This document shows, piece after piece, positions 25,487 to 33,591 of a DNA stretch of 33,721 nucleotides (positions are counted from its first letter, which is position 1; each line of letters begins with the position of its first letter). The position numbers and the translations under genes are program-made. The notes beneath the pieces were generated by a model. That model did not search any database, had not been told where the DNA came from, and saw only the letters and a program-made list of their open reading frames with translations. The stretch spans positions 1 to 33,721 of the forward strand of contig CALBCY010000272.1 in assembly GCA_937927195.1 (NCBI GenBank), in the 5' to 3' direction. Origin of the DNA: an uncultured Chitinophagales bacterium. GTDB lineage: Bacteria; Bacteroidota; Bacteroidia; Chitinophagales; UBA2359.

Positions 25487-25921
25487 ATGGAAAAAGACTT
25501 ACAAAGACCAGCTGTTGCCGTTGGGGGACTTGTCTACAATGATGAAGGAAAAATTCTATTGGCTAGATCACCCAAATGGGACATTGGTTGGTTAATTCCC
25601 GGTGGACATGTGGAATGGTGTGAAAAGCTAGAAGATGCTATAAAGCGTGAAATAAAAGAGGAAACAAACATTGACATTTCAGAAATGTCCTTTCTAATCG
25701 TCTCCGAAAATATATTCAAAAGGAGTGATGGAAAAACCAAACATTTCGTTTTTGTAGATTATGCTTGTAAGTTTAAAAACGGTCCAATCAAACTCAATGA
25801 AGAATTGGAAAAAGTTGAATGGTTTGAGCCTGAGGAGGCATTGAAATTGCCCATGACCAAAGAGATGAAAAGGCTTGTTACTGTTTTTATAGAGAAGAGA
25901 AACAATTATTTATTGCCATAA
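25487..25921 (+). CDS. Nudix hydrolase
   Basis: This 144-residue protein carries a complete Nudix box: GHVEWCEKLEDAIKREIKEE then TNI, fitting Gx5Ex7REUxEExGU except that Asn replaces the last Gly. The N-terminal strand reads RPAVAVGGLVYNDEGKILLARSP and the C-terminal part KVEWFEPEEALKLPMTKEMK. Family members cleave nucleoside diphosphates linked to other groups using Mg2+ or Mn2+; the substrate is not predictable from this sequence. It stands alone after a terminator. A 15-bp word just upstream of its start (25463-25477) recurs before the YpdA gene. Confidence 0.9.
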   Translation: MEKDLQRPAVAVGGLVYNDEGKILLARSPKWDIGWLIPGGHVEWCEKLEDAIKREIKEETNIDISEMSFLIVSENIFKRSDGKTKHFVFVDYACKFKNGPIKLNEELEKVEWFEPEEALKLPMTKEMKRLVTVFIEKRNNYLLP

Positions 25922-26113
25922 TTCTGAAATATTAATGGATTGGACAATTGCTAAACGAGACTTGCCAATCAAACAATCAAATGTACCAATATAATGTACC
26001 AATGAAATATTGGACTGCTATTGTGCCAATTGGAAATCAGTGCATTTGTATCACAAAGATTTTTCAATTTCAGGAAAATTCCAATTTTGATTCTCCAATC
26101 TTAATTTTAGAAA

Positions 26114-26824
26114 CTATATACTTATGTACCTCACCAAGCTTCTCTTAGCGATGGGTAGGAAAGTTTCCACAAGCGGAAAAGGCAAGAAACTGATAATGGC
26201 AAAAGTCGCAGGATTGGCAAATTTCTTTTGCTCTCGAATCAACTCTAATTTTATGCTTTCAAAAGTATTGGTAATTTTTTTCTTTTTCTCTTTTACAAAA
26301 GTGGTTTTCAAACTCCTAAACTTTTCAGAAGCACTTTCGAATATGCTCAATTCATACTCATAAATTTTCGTGTTTCTATCACTGCCATTGCTGAGCATCA
26401 TGTACCCAAATTCCTTGTTGATTGGAATGATTCCAACTGGTTCAATTTCGATTTTTTCCTCCACAAATTCGTACAACTCTTTTCCGTTGTTTAAAGAATT
26501 CTTCAGCTGTGGGATTGCATAGTCTAGAATGATGGAAATCTCTTGCATGTACTCACTGTCATTCATGACTCTTTCATATTCGACTCTGAAATTATCGAGG
26601 TCAAATTTTCTGAGTTTTTTCGGCATGCTCTGCTGGGCAACTTCCTTTTGCTGTTTTATAGAAATTAAATTTTGGTAGTGGAATACCAAATCACTTAAAA
26701 AGGGATACAGCTTTTTTTCGTTGAAATTTTTACTCACATCTTTCAAGTAGGCCAATAAAATATATTTCTTATGTTCGAAATCTATAATTCCCTCTGTAAA
26801 CCAATCTGCTTTTAATTCCAACAT
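26114..26824 (-). CDS. Conserved hypothetical protein, cytoplasmic, helical
   Basis: I have no named family for this 236-residue protein. It begins LELKADWFTEGIIDFEHKKY, then a helical region (LLAYLKDVSKNFNEKKLYPFL), a charged middle (PKKLRKFDLDNFRVEYERVM), and a Lys-rich helical end (KEKKKKITNTFESIKLEL). It closes with a mixed segment NPATFAIISFLPFPLVETFLPIAKRSLVRY that may pack against a membrane or be a structural strand. No signal peptide or catalytic motif is seen. It diverges from ypdA across 363 bp. Its codon use looks like its neighbours, so it is probably a real gene rather than a shadow ORF. Confidence 0.7.
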   Translation of the reverse strand: MLELKADWFTEGIIDFEHKKYILLAYLKDVSKNFNEKKLYPFLSDLVFHYQNLISIKQQKEVAQQSMPKKLRKFDLDNFRVEYERVMNDSEYMQEISIILDYAIPQLKNSLNNGKELYEFVEEKIEIEPVGIIPINKEFGYMMLSNGSDRNTKIYEYELSIFESASEKFRSLKTTFVKEKKKKITNTFESIKLELIREQKKFANPATFAIISFLPFPLVETFLPIAKRSLVRYISI

Positions 26825-27130
26825 AATTTCTTTATTTTATTTAAATAAACACACAAGCAATCGAGGATCAAGAAATCATATTGTTCCGAAAACTTATGTC
26901 CAAATAGTTAAGACATGCTATAAAATTCATTACTAGTATTAAGACTTTACTTTAAAATAACAAATTCAAAGGACAAAGTCAATATTTTTCAACAGACTTT
27001 GTCTCTGTTTAGGTGGAGATGCCCTATGAAATACAGCGCATGTTGTTTGTAATATTGCTGATAAACCAATCGGTCGTCTAATGTCGCATGAAAAGACAGC
27101 GCTTTTAAAAGGACTGAAATTGTGTTTTGT

Positions 27131-27138
27131 TATCTTTG
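27131..27138 (+). promoter_or_regulatory. Possible -7 box of ypdA
   Basis: TATCTTTG matches TAnnTTTG and lies 49 bp before the start codon. No TTG lies at the usual distance. Confidence 0.4.
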
Positions 27139-27156
27139 CGTTGATTTTACCAGTAA

Positions 27157-27171
27157 TGCATTTCACGAAAA
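27157..27171 (+). repeat. 15-bp word shared with the Nudix leader (copy 2)
   Basis: TGCATTTCACGAAAA is identical to 25463-25477 and ends 16 bp before the ypdA start codon. A-rich sequence follows in both places. Confidence 0.5.
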
Positions 27172-27187
27172 ATAAAATAAAAAGTCT

Positions 27188-28189
27188 TTGGAGCAAGAAC
27201 ATTTTGAAATCATCATCATAGGAGCTGGCCCAATTGGATTGGCTTGCGGAATAGAAGCGAGTAAGAAAGGGATTTCCTATTTAATCATAGACAAAGGTGC
27301 ATTGGTCAATTCTATTTACAACTATCCAAGTAATATGACTTTTTTCTCTACTTCTGAGAATCTCGAAATTGGTGAGGTGCCTTTTATTTCACACAATCCC
27401 AAACCGACTCGAGCTGAAGCACTGGAATATTATAGGAGGGTTAGCCAAGCGTGGAAACTAAAGGTAAATCTATACGAAACCGTTGTTTCAGCTGAAAATC
27501 TATCCATTTCACCCAATTTCAGCAATGGACCAAAATTTTTGATCAAAAGCCACAAGGCGAATTATAGTTGCAATCACATCATTGTGTCCACCGGTTTCTT
27601 TGATCTTCCCAATTTATTGAACATTCCAGGGGAGAATTTACCCAAGGTAAGCCATTATTACAAAGAAGCCCATCCATACTTTGGGAAGAAATTAGCGGTG
27701 ATTGGAGCAGCAAACTCAGCAGTCGATGTTGCATTGGAAACCTATAGAAAAGGGGCCAAAGAAGTTACCCTTATTGCTATTGAAGATGAAATCAAGCCAA
27801 GTGTTAAGTATTGGGTTAGACCGGACATTGTAAATAGGATAAAAGAAGGCAATATTAAATCTTATTTCAATTCGAAGGTCCTTGAAATAAAGGAAAATAG
27901 CTTGATATTAGAATCCTCTGAAGGTATTCATGAAATTGAAAACGATTTTGTGCTTGCGATGACTGGATACAAACCTGATTATCAGCTACTTGAAGCTCTG
28001 GGAGTCGCAATTGATAAAGATGAATTTCAAAGTCCAATTCACGATCCTGATACCTACGAAAGTACTGTTGAATCACTCTATCTGGCTGGGGTTGTTTGTG
28101 GAGGTCTCAAAACGAACAAATGGTATATTGAAAACTCAAGAGTACATGCTGCGATCATTCTTGAGCAGATAGTTGCAAAAAGGGCTTGA
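27188..28189 (+). CDS. ypdA: YpdA-family bacillithiol disulfide reductase
   Basis: This 333-residue FAD/NADPH oxidoreductase begins with the FAD-binding fingerprint GAGPIGLACGIEA. YpdA-type motifs follow: LVNSIYNYPSNMTFFSTSENLEIG, PKPTRAEALEYYRRV, the NADPH motif IGAANSAVDVALETYRKGA, VKYWVRPDIVNRIKEG, and YLAGVVCGGLKTNKWYIENSR near the C-terminus. The family reduces oxidised bacillithiol in Firmicutes and Bacteroidota, which predicts that this organism uses bacillithiol. The start is a TTG (M as EQEHFEIIII). No ATG lies close enough to keep the Rossmann fold intact with a natural N-terminus. Confidence 0.92.
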   Translation: MEQEHFEIIIIGAGPIGLACGIEASKKGISYLIIDKGALVNSIYNYPSNMTFFSTSENLEIGEVPFISHNPKPTRAEALEYYRRVSQAWKLKVNLYETVVSAENLSISPNFSNGPKFLIKSHKANYSCNHIIVSTGFFDLPNLLNIPGENLPKVSHYYKEAHPYFGKKLAVIGAANSAVDVALETYRKGAKEVTLIAIEDEIKPSVKYWVRPDIVNRIKEGNIKSYFNSKVLEIKENSLILESSEGIHEIENDFVLAMTGYKPDYQLLEALGVAIDKDEFQSPIHDPDTYESTVESLYLAGVVCGGLKTNKWYIENSRVHAAIILEQIVAKRA

Positions 28190-28232
28190 TACTGCTTTCT
28201 TGTTGGCGTGGTTTCTCTAATTCAGTCTTTAT

Positions 28233-28313
28233 TAAAAATGCAATAAATCAGACCAAATCCCTCCTAAACTCAGTACACTCAGAAATAAGACAATCAAATA
28301 AGTTCTGTCCATT
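28233..28313 (-). CDS. Possible 26-residue membrane peptide
   Basis: The frame encodes MDRTYLIVLFLSVLSLGGIW plus SDLLHF: a short basic start and one hydrophobic helix. The frame stays open upstream for 17 codons with basic residues (RKWQQKPHRTAGL) but has no ATG there. It could be a real small membrane protein or chance. It is convergent with ypdA. Confidence 0.3.
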
Positions 28314-28344
28314 AAACCAGCAGTTCGGTGCGGTTTTTGCTGCC

Positions 28345-28358
28345 ATTTCCTAGGAAAT
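28345..28358. promoter_or_regulatory. 14-bp perfect palindrome
   Basis: ATTTCCTAGGAAAT is fully self-complementary and lies about 300 bp upstream of the sensor kinase start. It could be a regulator site. Its length makes chance occurrence possible. Confidence 0.3.
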
Positions 28359-28660
28359 TCATCCTACAAAGAATAACAAATCAACATTTTACAAATACAA
28401 AAGTCCATGTTTTCACGAACAAGATCATTAGAATGTTCAAATAAGTTGGAACATTTCATCGTTGTAAGACAGTTAAATGGTTTAAGAAATTAAAAATCAT
28501 AGGGCCAATGAAGGCATAATGTTGGTAAAGTTAAAAAATATGTTAGCCTTTGAAACTCAAATGAACAAAGCTTTGTTAATAAGTGTAAAATACCCTAATA
28601 GACTGGTTAAAGAGTGTTAATCAAATAACAAAGGCAGCTATTATGACCTATTTTTATTAA

Positions 28661-30784
28661 ATGAACTCTATGAAGATAAAAGCGCTGGTTTCTATTATTT
28701 CTGTTGCTCTGGTCGGGCTTGTGGCAATTCAGTTGTACTGGATCAAGCAAGTGGATCAAAACAATAAAAAACTGTTTGATTCGACCGTGCAATCTTCCCT
28801 TACCAGTATCCAGAAAAAATTGGAGACCAGAGAGGCTTTGTATTTCACCGAAAAAAAGGTGAATATTGAAACGGATCACCTAGATTATGATGAGCAGGAT
28901 AAAAATGTAAAAAGTTTTGTTCCCACCCAATACCAGCAACGTTTCAAAAAGACCATAGAAGAGAAAAGATTAAGAGGAACGGCTGTTTTAGGGGTCACCA
29001 TTAGAAATCTCGATTTGGATTTTGCCAAGAAAAAGGGTTTCGAATCTGTTTATGGCGTTTATGTGAGTTATGTTTTCCAGGATACGCCTGCATTTTATGC
29101 TGGCTTGCAAACAGGGGACATCATCACTGAATTAGATGGAATTTCTGTCAATAGTGTTTTTGAGCTAACCGAGGTTTTGAACAATATTAAAACAGGAGAA
29201 GAAATTAACCTGACCTTTGAAAGACCCAATGAAGCTAAGGATGCTTGGCAGCCACGATGTAAGACGATAGAGAAATTTGATTATGACATTTCGAATGACA
29301 GTATAAGGTTGAATTATAAAATAAGTATTCATGATTGTGAAAATCATGAATATTTATCCAGTTATGAAGTAATCATAGATAGTACCAATAAAAAAAATGA
29401 GGTAATCATTACAGATAACAGTAAAAATAACCAAGGCATATTGGTTACCCATTTAGTGGGCATTGATTCTGTTCTAAATACGGAAAACCAATACAAACTG
29501 AATGATCTTAAATCTAATAGTACTGACCCTGAGTATGTAAATTTCACTTCGACTGCTCCGCTTGACCGTTTCAAAACTTACATGGAAGATGATACCATTC
29601 CCAATGAGTTGAAGGTTGAAAATGTAATGAAAGTTTTATTAGAAAATGAAACACCGAACTTTGCTGATTTATACCAATTTGCTGTAAACACAGCTACAAA
29701 AAAGATGGCAGCAAGGGAAAGAAAAATCGAAGATAGGCTTAAAAATTTCAACCTTGATAAAATCATTAAGGAAGAATTGGATTTACAGGGAATTAAGTCC
29801 GCTCCGGAATGGGCAGTGATTAATGAACTTAGAAATCCAGTTTTGGAAAGTGCTCGATTTGACAAGGAGAATTCAACCATGCCTACTTACAGCACCCTAC
29901 TCTTTCCAAATGATATAGATAGAAAAGCTAACTATTTGACGCTAAAGTTTCCAGAGAAACAAGCCACTTTAAGTTCTATTTTTTGTAGTAGTTTGTTTCC
30001 TTTGTTTGCCTTTCTATTCATAGCAACTATAGTTTACTGTTTCTATTATGCGATTAACACCATGCTTCGTCAAAAGAAGTTGTCAGAACTAAAAACTGAT
30101 TTCATCAACAATATGACGCATGAGCTTAAAACTCCTGTATCGACGATTAAACTGGCATCTGAAATGCTTTTGGACGCTGGTGTCCCAACAGATAGCAAAG
30201 ACCGATATGTCAAAATTATTCAAGATGAGAATCAGCGACTGGGTAATCAAATCGAGAGGGTATTGCAAATAGCGAAGATAGAGAAGAGTAAAACTAAACT
30301 CAGTTATGAAAAATTGAATGTGCATGAATTGTTAGAAAAGGTCATGAAGCATTCATTATTTCAGATTGAACAAAAAAATGGTGAACTGGCTCACAATTTT
30401 TCTTCGGCCTCTCCCGTTATTGAAGCAGACCGTGTTCATTTGACGAACATCTTTAACAACTTAATTGATAACGCCATTAAATATTCTCCTAAAATGCCAG
30501 CCATAAGTGTTAGCACTGAAGACACAGAAGAAGGAATAGTGGTTTCATTCAAAGACAACGGAATAGGAATGAATAAAGATGTGCAAACTAAGATCTTTGA
30601 TAAGTTTTACAGAGTACCAACAGGAAATGTTCATGATGTGAAAGGCTTCGGTTTGGGACTTAGTTACGTTAAACTAATGACGGAAGCACATGGCGGAAAA
30701 ATTAAGGTGAAGAGTAAACCAAATCAAGGTTCTCTATTCCAACTGTTTTTCCCAAGAAATGCTGTGGATTTGGACTTAGCTTAA
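28661..30784 (+). CDS. Sensor histidine kinase with periplasmic PDZ domain
   Basis: This 707-residue membrane kinase has helix 1 at about 8-28 and helix 2 at about 440-463, with a roughly 410-residue periplasmic region between them. Residues about 107-188 form a PDZ-like domain (LGVTIRN, then FQDTPAFYAGLQTGDIITEL and DGISVNSVFELTEVL). The rest of the periplasmic part ends with a segment like other Bacteroidota RprX-type kinases (APEWAVINELRNP, YSTLLFPNDID). The cytoplasmic core is complete: H box with His487 (FINNMTHELKTP), N box (NLIDNAIKYSP), G1 DNGIGM (632-637) and G2 GFGLGLS (662-668). It phosphorylates the response regulator encoded 63 bp downstream. A second Met at residue 4 is an alternative start. 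Confidence 0.93.
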   Translation: MNSMKIKALVSIISVALVGLVAIQLYWIKQVDQNNKKLFDSTVQSSLTSIQKKLETREALYFTEKKVNIETDHLDYDEQDKNVKSFVPTQYQQRFKKTIEEKRLRGTAVLGVTIRNLDLDFAKKKGFESVYGVYVSYVFQDTPAFYAGLQTGDIITELDGISVNSVFELTEVLNNIKTGEEINLTFERPNEAKDAWQPRCKTIEKFDYDISNDSIRLNYKISIHDCENHEYLSSYEVIIDSTNKKNEVIITDNSKNNQGILVTHLVGIDSVLNTENQYKLNDLKSNSTDPEYVNFTSTAPLDRFKTYMEDDTIPNELKVENVMKVLLENETPNFADLYQFAVNTATKKMAARERKIEDRLKNFNLDKIIKEELDLQGIKSAPEWAVINELRNPVLESARFDKENSTMPTYSTLLFPNDIDRKANYLTLKFPEKQATLSSIFCSSLFPLFAFLFIATIVYCFYYAINTMLRQKKLSELKTDFINNMTHELKTPVSTIKLASEMLLDAGVPTDSKDRYVKIIQDENQRLGNQIERVLQIAKIEKSKTKLSYEKLNVHELLEKVMKHSLFQIEQKNGELAHNFSSASPVIEADRVHLTNIFNNLIDNAIKYSPKMPAISVSTEDTEEGIVVSFKDNGIGMNKDVQTKIFDKFYRVPTGNVHDVKGFGLGLSYVKLMTEAHGGKIKVKSKPNQGSLFQLFFPRNAVDLDLA

Positions 30785-30788
30785 ACAA

Positions 30789-30811
30789 TACAATTTATAC
30801 AATAAATTGTA
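30789..30811. promoter_or_regulatory. Inverted repeat between kinase and regulator genes
   Basis: A perfect 10-bp inverted repeat (TACAATTTAT at 30789-30798, ATAAATTGTA at 30802-30811, spacer ACA) starts just after the kinase stop. It could be an operator for the regulator or an RNA hairpin that adjusts the kinase/regulator ratio. Confidence 0.45.
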
Positions 30812-30847
30812 CAACCTAAAAAAATTAAAAACAACAACTCTATAATT

Positions 30848-31561
30848 ATGAGTAAGAAAACTAAAATATTATTAGCCGAAGATGACCCCAATCTAGGTTT
30901 GTTATTGAAAGAATACCTTTTTATAAAAGGCTTTGAGGTGAATCTTTGTGAAGATGGAGAAATTGCATGGGACACTTTCAACAAAGGAGAATTTGACTTC
31001 TGTATTCTGGATGTAATGATGCCTAAACTCGACGGCTTCTCGCTTGCGAGAAACATTCGCCAAATCAATGAGAACGTGCCTATTTTGTTCCTGACTGCCA
31101 AGTCTATGAAGGAAGACAAAATAGAAGGATTCAAAATTGGTGGTGATGACTATTTGACCAAGCCTTTTAGCATGGAGGAACTTCAATTGAGGATTGACGC
31201 CATTCTAAGAAGATATCAATCTGGTATCAAAAATAAAGTTGAGCAAAACGAATTTGATTTTGGAATATTCCACTTCGATCACAAGCTGCAGATTTTGCAA
31301 CATGGTGAAGAAGAAATCAGATTGACTTCAAAAGAAGCTGATTTGCTCAAAATGCTTTGCGAAAGCATCAATGATGTGATGGAACGTGATGATGCTTTGA
31401 AAAAAATCTGGAGAGAAAGTAATTATTTCACCGCAAGAAGTATGGATGTTTATATTACTAAACTGAGAAAATACTTGAAGGTGGATGATACTGTTGAAAT
31501 CAAAAATATTCACGGTAAAGGTTACCGATTGATTTCACAAGTCAACACGACAACGGCCTAA
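30848..31561 (+). CDS. OmpR/RprY-type response regulator
   Basis: This 237-residue protein has a receiver domain (1-120) with the acidic pocket EDD (11-13), phospho-acceptor Asp55 in CILDVMMPKLDGF, Thr83 and Lys105 (YLTKPFS). A C-terminal winged-helix DNA-binding domain (about 135-232) follows, with LTSKEADLLKMLCESIND, WRESNYFTARSMDVYITKLRKYL and IHGKGYRLI typical of OmpR/PhoB. It is the partner of the upstream PDZ kinase. The regulon is unknown. A terminator follows the stop by 83 bp. Confidence 0.95.
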   Translation: MSKKTKILLAEDDPNLGLLLKEYLFIKGFEVNLCEDGEIAWDTFNKGEFDFCILDVMMPKLDGFSLARNIRQINENVPILFLTAKSMKEDKIEGFKIGGDDYLTKPFSMEELQLRIDAILRRYQSGIKNKVEQNEFDFGIFHFDHKLQILQHGEEEIRLTSKEADLLKMLCESINDVMERDDALKKIWRESNYFTARSMDVYITKLRKYLKVDDTVEIKNIHGKGYRLISQVNTTTA

Positions 31562-31644
31562 TATACTGCTAATATACTGTATAAAGGACAAAAATGCTTG
31601 TCACAAAATAGATAAACGGTTTTAGTGATTTTGATAGTTAAATT

Positions 31645-31685
31645 AGGATGGTTGATTTCCCCTCGTGTGTCGACCATCCTTTTTT
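31645..31685 (+). terminator. Terminator after response regulator gene
   Basis: An 11-bp stem (AGGATGGTTGA at 31645-31655 with TCGACCATCCT at 31670-31680, one T-G wobble) is followed by TTTTT. It lies between convergent genes. Confidence 0.85.
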
Positions 31686-31752
31686 ATTTACCTGGGCTTC
31701 TATATTAAATTTGATATTACAAGTCTAATAGTGTTTATTTGAATTCCTGATG

Positions 31753-32625
31753 CTATTTCGCAAGCCAATCAGCTACCAAGGGATAAATTTCTTTGCGTGC
31801 ATTGCTCGAGTAAATCAAACGTTTGTGATTGTAATCTTCTTTGAAGCCCGTTTCTTTTCCACAAATCAGTAATTTATTCTTTGGGTTGTTGAAACAGTCA
31901 AGAAAAGCCTTACAACCTTCAATTGGTGCGATGAAATCATCTCCTGATCCGCAAATTGACAGAATGGGCGTTTTGATCTTGTCCATCTCCGCTCTGTAAT
32001 CATTGCCCTTGATTCCAATGAAATTCCCTTCCAAGTTCCAATTGTACCATTGCTTCATTAAATAATAGGTTTCGTTGTGAGGACTGCCGACCAGTTTAGC
32101 GGGCGTAATTCCGACGATTTTATTTAGAATCTTCGCAAGTTGGATTTTTAAAGTGTTGGTGAAATTATGGGCTGCTCCAAAGGACTGACTACCGAACATG
32201 GCCGTTCTCTTTATGTTGTTATTGTATTTAGGATTATTGATTAAAAACATAGCCAGACACAATCCTCCTCCACTGTGCAAAACACAATCCACTGCATTTA
32301 TGTCTAACTCATTTATAAGGTAATTAAAAACCAATGGATATTCCATTAAGGCAACAGATTCGTAATTAAACTTTTCTTTTACAGGAGCGCTGGAACCGTG
32401 GTTTCGCCATTCCATTATCCAACAAATATACCCCTCCTTGACCAAATACTCAGTAATGCCCATACAGACCTTTTTATTTGAAAAGGTGCCATGGGTTAAA
32501 AATATGTTTTTATCGCTATTGCTGTGTGCGGTTTCTGTTGTTTCTGTTGTTTCGTGGCGATACAACTTCCACAAGGCGATGAATTGGCCATTTCCATATT
32601 CCAATTTGATCATTTCTTCTATCAT
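31753..32625 (-). CDS. Alpha/beta-hydrolase family protein
   Basis: This 290-residue protein shows the alpha/beta-hydrolase order: an oxyanion-hole HGTF motif (45-48), EWRNHGSS, a nucleophile elbow LHSGGGL with Ser118, SICGSGDDFIAP for the acid residue, and a C-terminal His region (YNHKRLIYSSNARKEIYPLVADW). The H-S-G-G-G elbow is a variant of GxSxG with His in the first position. It resembles lipase/esterase relatives; the substrate is unknown. Near the start is a short Glu-Thr-Thr repeat (25-32) made by a 9-bp DNA repeat. It probably follows the DUF4126 gene in one transcript (37-bp gap). Confidence 0.85.
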   Translation of the reverse strand: MIEEMIKLEYGNGQFIALWKLYRHETTETTETAHSNSDKNIFLTHGTFSNKKVCMGITEYLVKEGYICWIMEWRNHGSSAPVKEKFNYESVALMEYPLVFNYLINELDINAVDCVLHSGGGLCLAMFLINNPKYNNNIKRTAMFGSQSFGAAHNFTNTLKIQLAKILNKIVGITPAKLVGSPHNETYYLMKQWYNWNLEGNFIGIKGNDYRAEMDKIKTPILSICGSGDDFIAPIEGCKAFLDCFNNPKNKLLICGKETGFKEDYNHKRLIYSSNARKEIYPLVADWLAK

Positions 32626-32662
32626 CCCCTATCCTATTCTTGATTTGATTGAAATTGAATGC

Positions 32663-33241
32663 TCATCTTTTGCTTGGCAATTTACTTTTTCGTGCCCTCC
32701 ATTTAATCAATCGTTTGATGGCATAAAACAAAACGAACAGCACCAAGACACCAGTAAGAATTGGAATGAAAAGACTGAAAACAGTAAGGAATATCGCAAA
32801 AAATGTTTCGAAACCAGCAATCAATGGATTGGCCAATCCGCCAGTCGTTCCAGTGGAGGCCAAACGGGTTGTTGCAGAGCCTCCTTTGATGATTCCAGCA
32901 GTTCCTCCACCAGCAATAATTGCAAGGGACCATTGTAAAAGTGGGTCCATTTCAATGACAGCACTGCTCATCATGATTGTTCCACCAACAAAGGCTGCAG
33001 GTGTGGTTATTCCATCTAGAAGGTTGTCGAACCAAGGGATGAAGTAGGCAGCAACTTCGAGCGCAGTTGCCGTTCCAAAGGCCAAGAGGGCCGGTGTGGT
33101 CGTCATCCAAGCCATCCCCTCAGTTAGGCCCATCAAACCCATTTTACCCGCTAAACCCATAAATAAAAAGGGTATAAAAATTCTAAAGCCCACCGCTGCA
33201 CTCAAGCCAATTCCTAATAATATTCCAGGTATGTATTCCAT
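32663..33241 (-). CDS. DUF4126 family membrane protein
   Basis: This 192-residue protein has about five hydrophobic segments with the family's Gly/Ala-rich pattern: GILLGIGLSAAVGFRIFIPF at the start, then EVAAYFIPWFDNLLDGITTP and AIIAGGGTAGIIKGGSATTR, which resemble DUF4126 signatures. The last helix ends in a basic tail (KWRARKSKLPSKR), which places the C-terminus in the cytoplasm. The function is unknown. It is the first gene of a likely two-gene transcript with the alpha/beta hydrolase. Confidence 0.88.
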   Translation of the reverse strand: MEYIPGILLGIGLSAAVGFRIFIPFLFMGLAGKMGLMGLTEGMAWMTTTPALLAFGTATALEVAAYFIPWFDNLLDGITTPAAFVGGTIMMSSAVIEMDPLLQWSLAIIAGGGTAGIIKGGSATTRLASTGTTGGLANPLIAGFETFFAIFLTVFSLFIPILTGVLVLFVLFYAIKRLIKWRARKSKLPSKR

Positions 33242-33315
33242 ATTTTATTCTAGTATTGAGCGTTTTTTTGGATAATTAATAGGAGATTTCAAAACAGTAA
33301 AATTATGTTATGTAA

Positions 33316-33339
33316 CTTAATACAAGGCTTAATACAAGG
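33316..33339 (+). repeat. 12-bp perfect tandem duplication
   Basis: Two head-to-tail copies of CTTAATACAAGG (33316-33327 and 33328-33339) are exact, so this is a young duplication or a paired binding site. Confidence 0.7.
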
Positions 33340-33480
33340 CCACAAAAACATTCAGCATGTGTTCAGTATTGTTCATTGGGCCAAAGTATAAAATTAAATA
33401 AATTTTGTGCAAACAATGGTATTGAGCGAAAAAGAAAGATCCAGCTTGAATTTGCATCTTTTAACATTTCAATTAACTAA

Positions 33481-33508
33481 TTGTTAAACAAATATTTGAA
33501 TATTTTTG
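33481..33508 (+). promoter_or_regulatory. Promoter of the SnoaL-like gene
   Basis: TTG at 33481-33483 and TATTTTTG at 33501-33508 are 17 bp apart, a good match to the Bacteroidota TTG / TAnnTTTG pattern. The implied leader to the ATG at 33592 is about 75 nt. Confidence 0.6.
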
Positions 33509-33591
33509 CAGATCTTGTAACTAAATTCCTAATTCACAGGTATTTAAAGGCAGTATTCATACATTAATCACTTTTAAAAAATTATTTATTT

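Larger units (their letters stand above)
26825..27187. other. 363-bp intergenic region between hypothetical gene and ypdA
   Basis: It holds an ACAGCGCTTT motif (27096-27105) also seen near 22569, a TATCTTTG promoter-like box (27131-27138) without a well-spaced TTG, and the second copy of the shared 15-bp word (27157-27171). No gene is seen. Confidence 0.55.
28190..28660. other. 471-bp intergenic region before the sensor kinase
   Basis: It contains a 14-bp palindrome (28345-28358), a possible 26-codon membrane peptide on the minus strand (28233-28313), and a promoter-like TTG (28522-28524) and TAGCCTTTG (28544-28552) pair about 110 bp before the kinase start. No RNA gene is recognised. Confidence 0.5.
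33242..33591. other. 350-bp divergent intergenic region
   Basis: It separates the DUF4126 gene (minus) from the SnoaL-like gene (plus). It contains a 12-bp tandem duplication (33316-33339) and a promoter for the plus-strand gene (33481-33508). No gene is seen. Confidence 0.6.

Noticed and set aside
25922..26113. CCAAT-rich stretch with two ATGTACCAAT words, and a 66-residue ORF overlapping it
   Set aside because: The words are short and the ORF has no domain and overlaps the real minus-strand gene. No array structure is present.
32438..32938. 166-residue plus-strand ORF
   Set aside because: It overlaps the alpha/beta hydrolase and DUF4126 genes on the other strand, and its composition (Ser-rich end, no domain) is that of a shadow frame.
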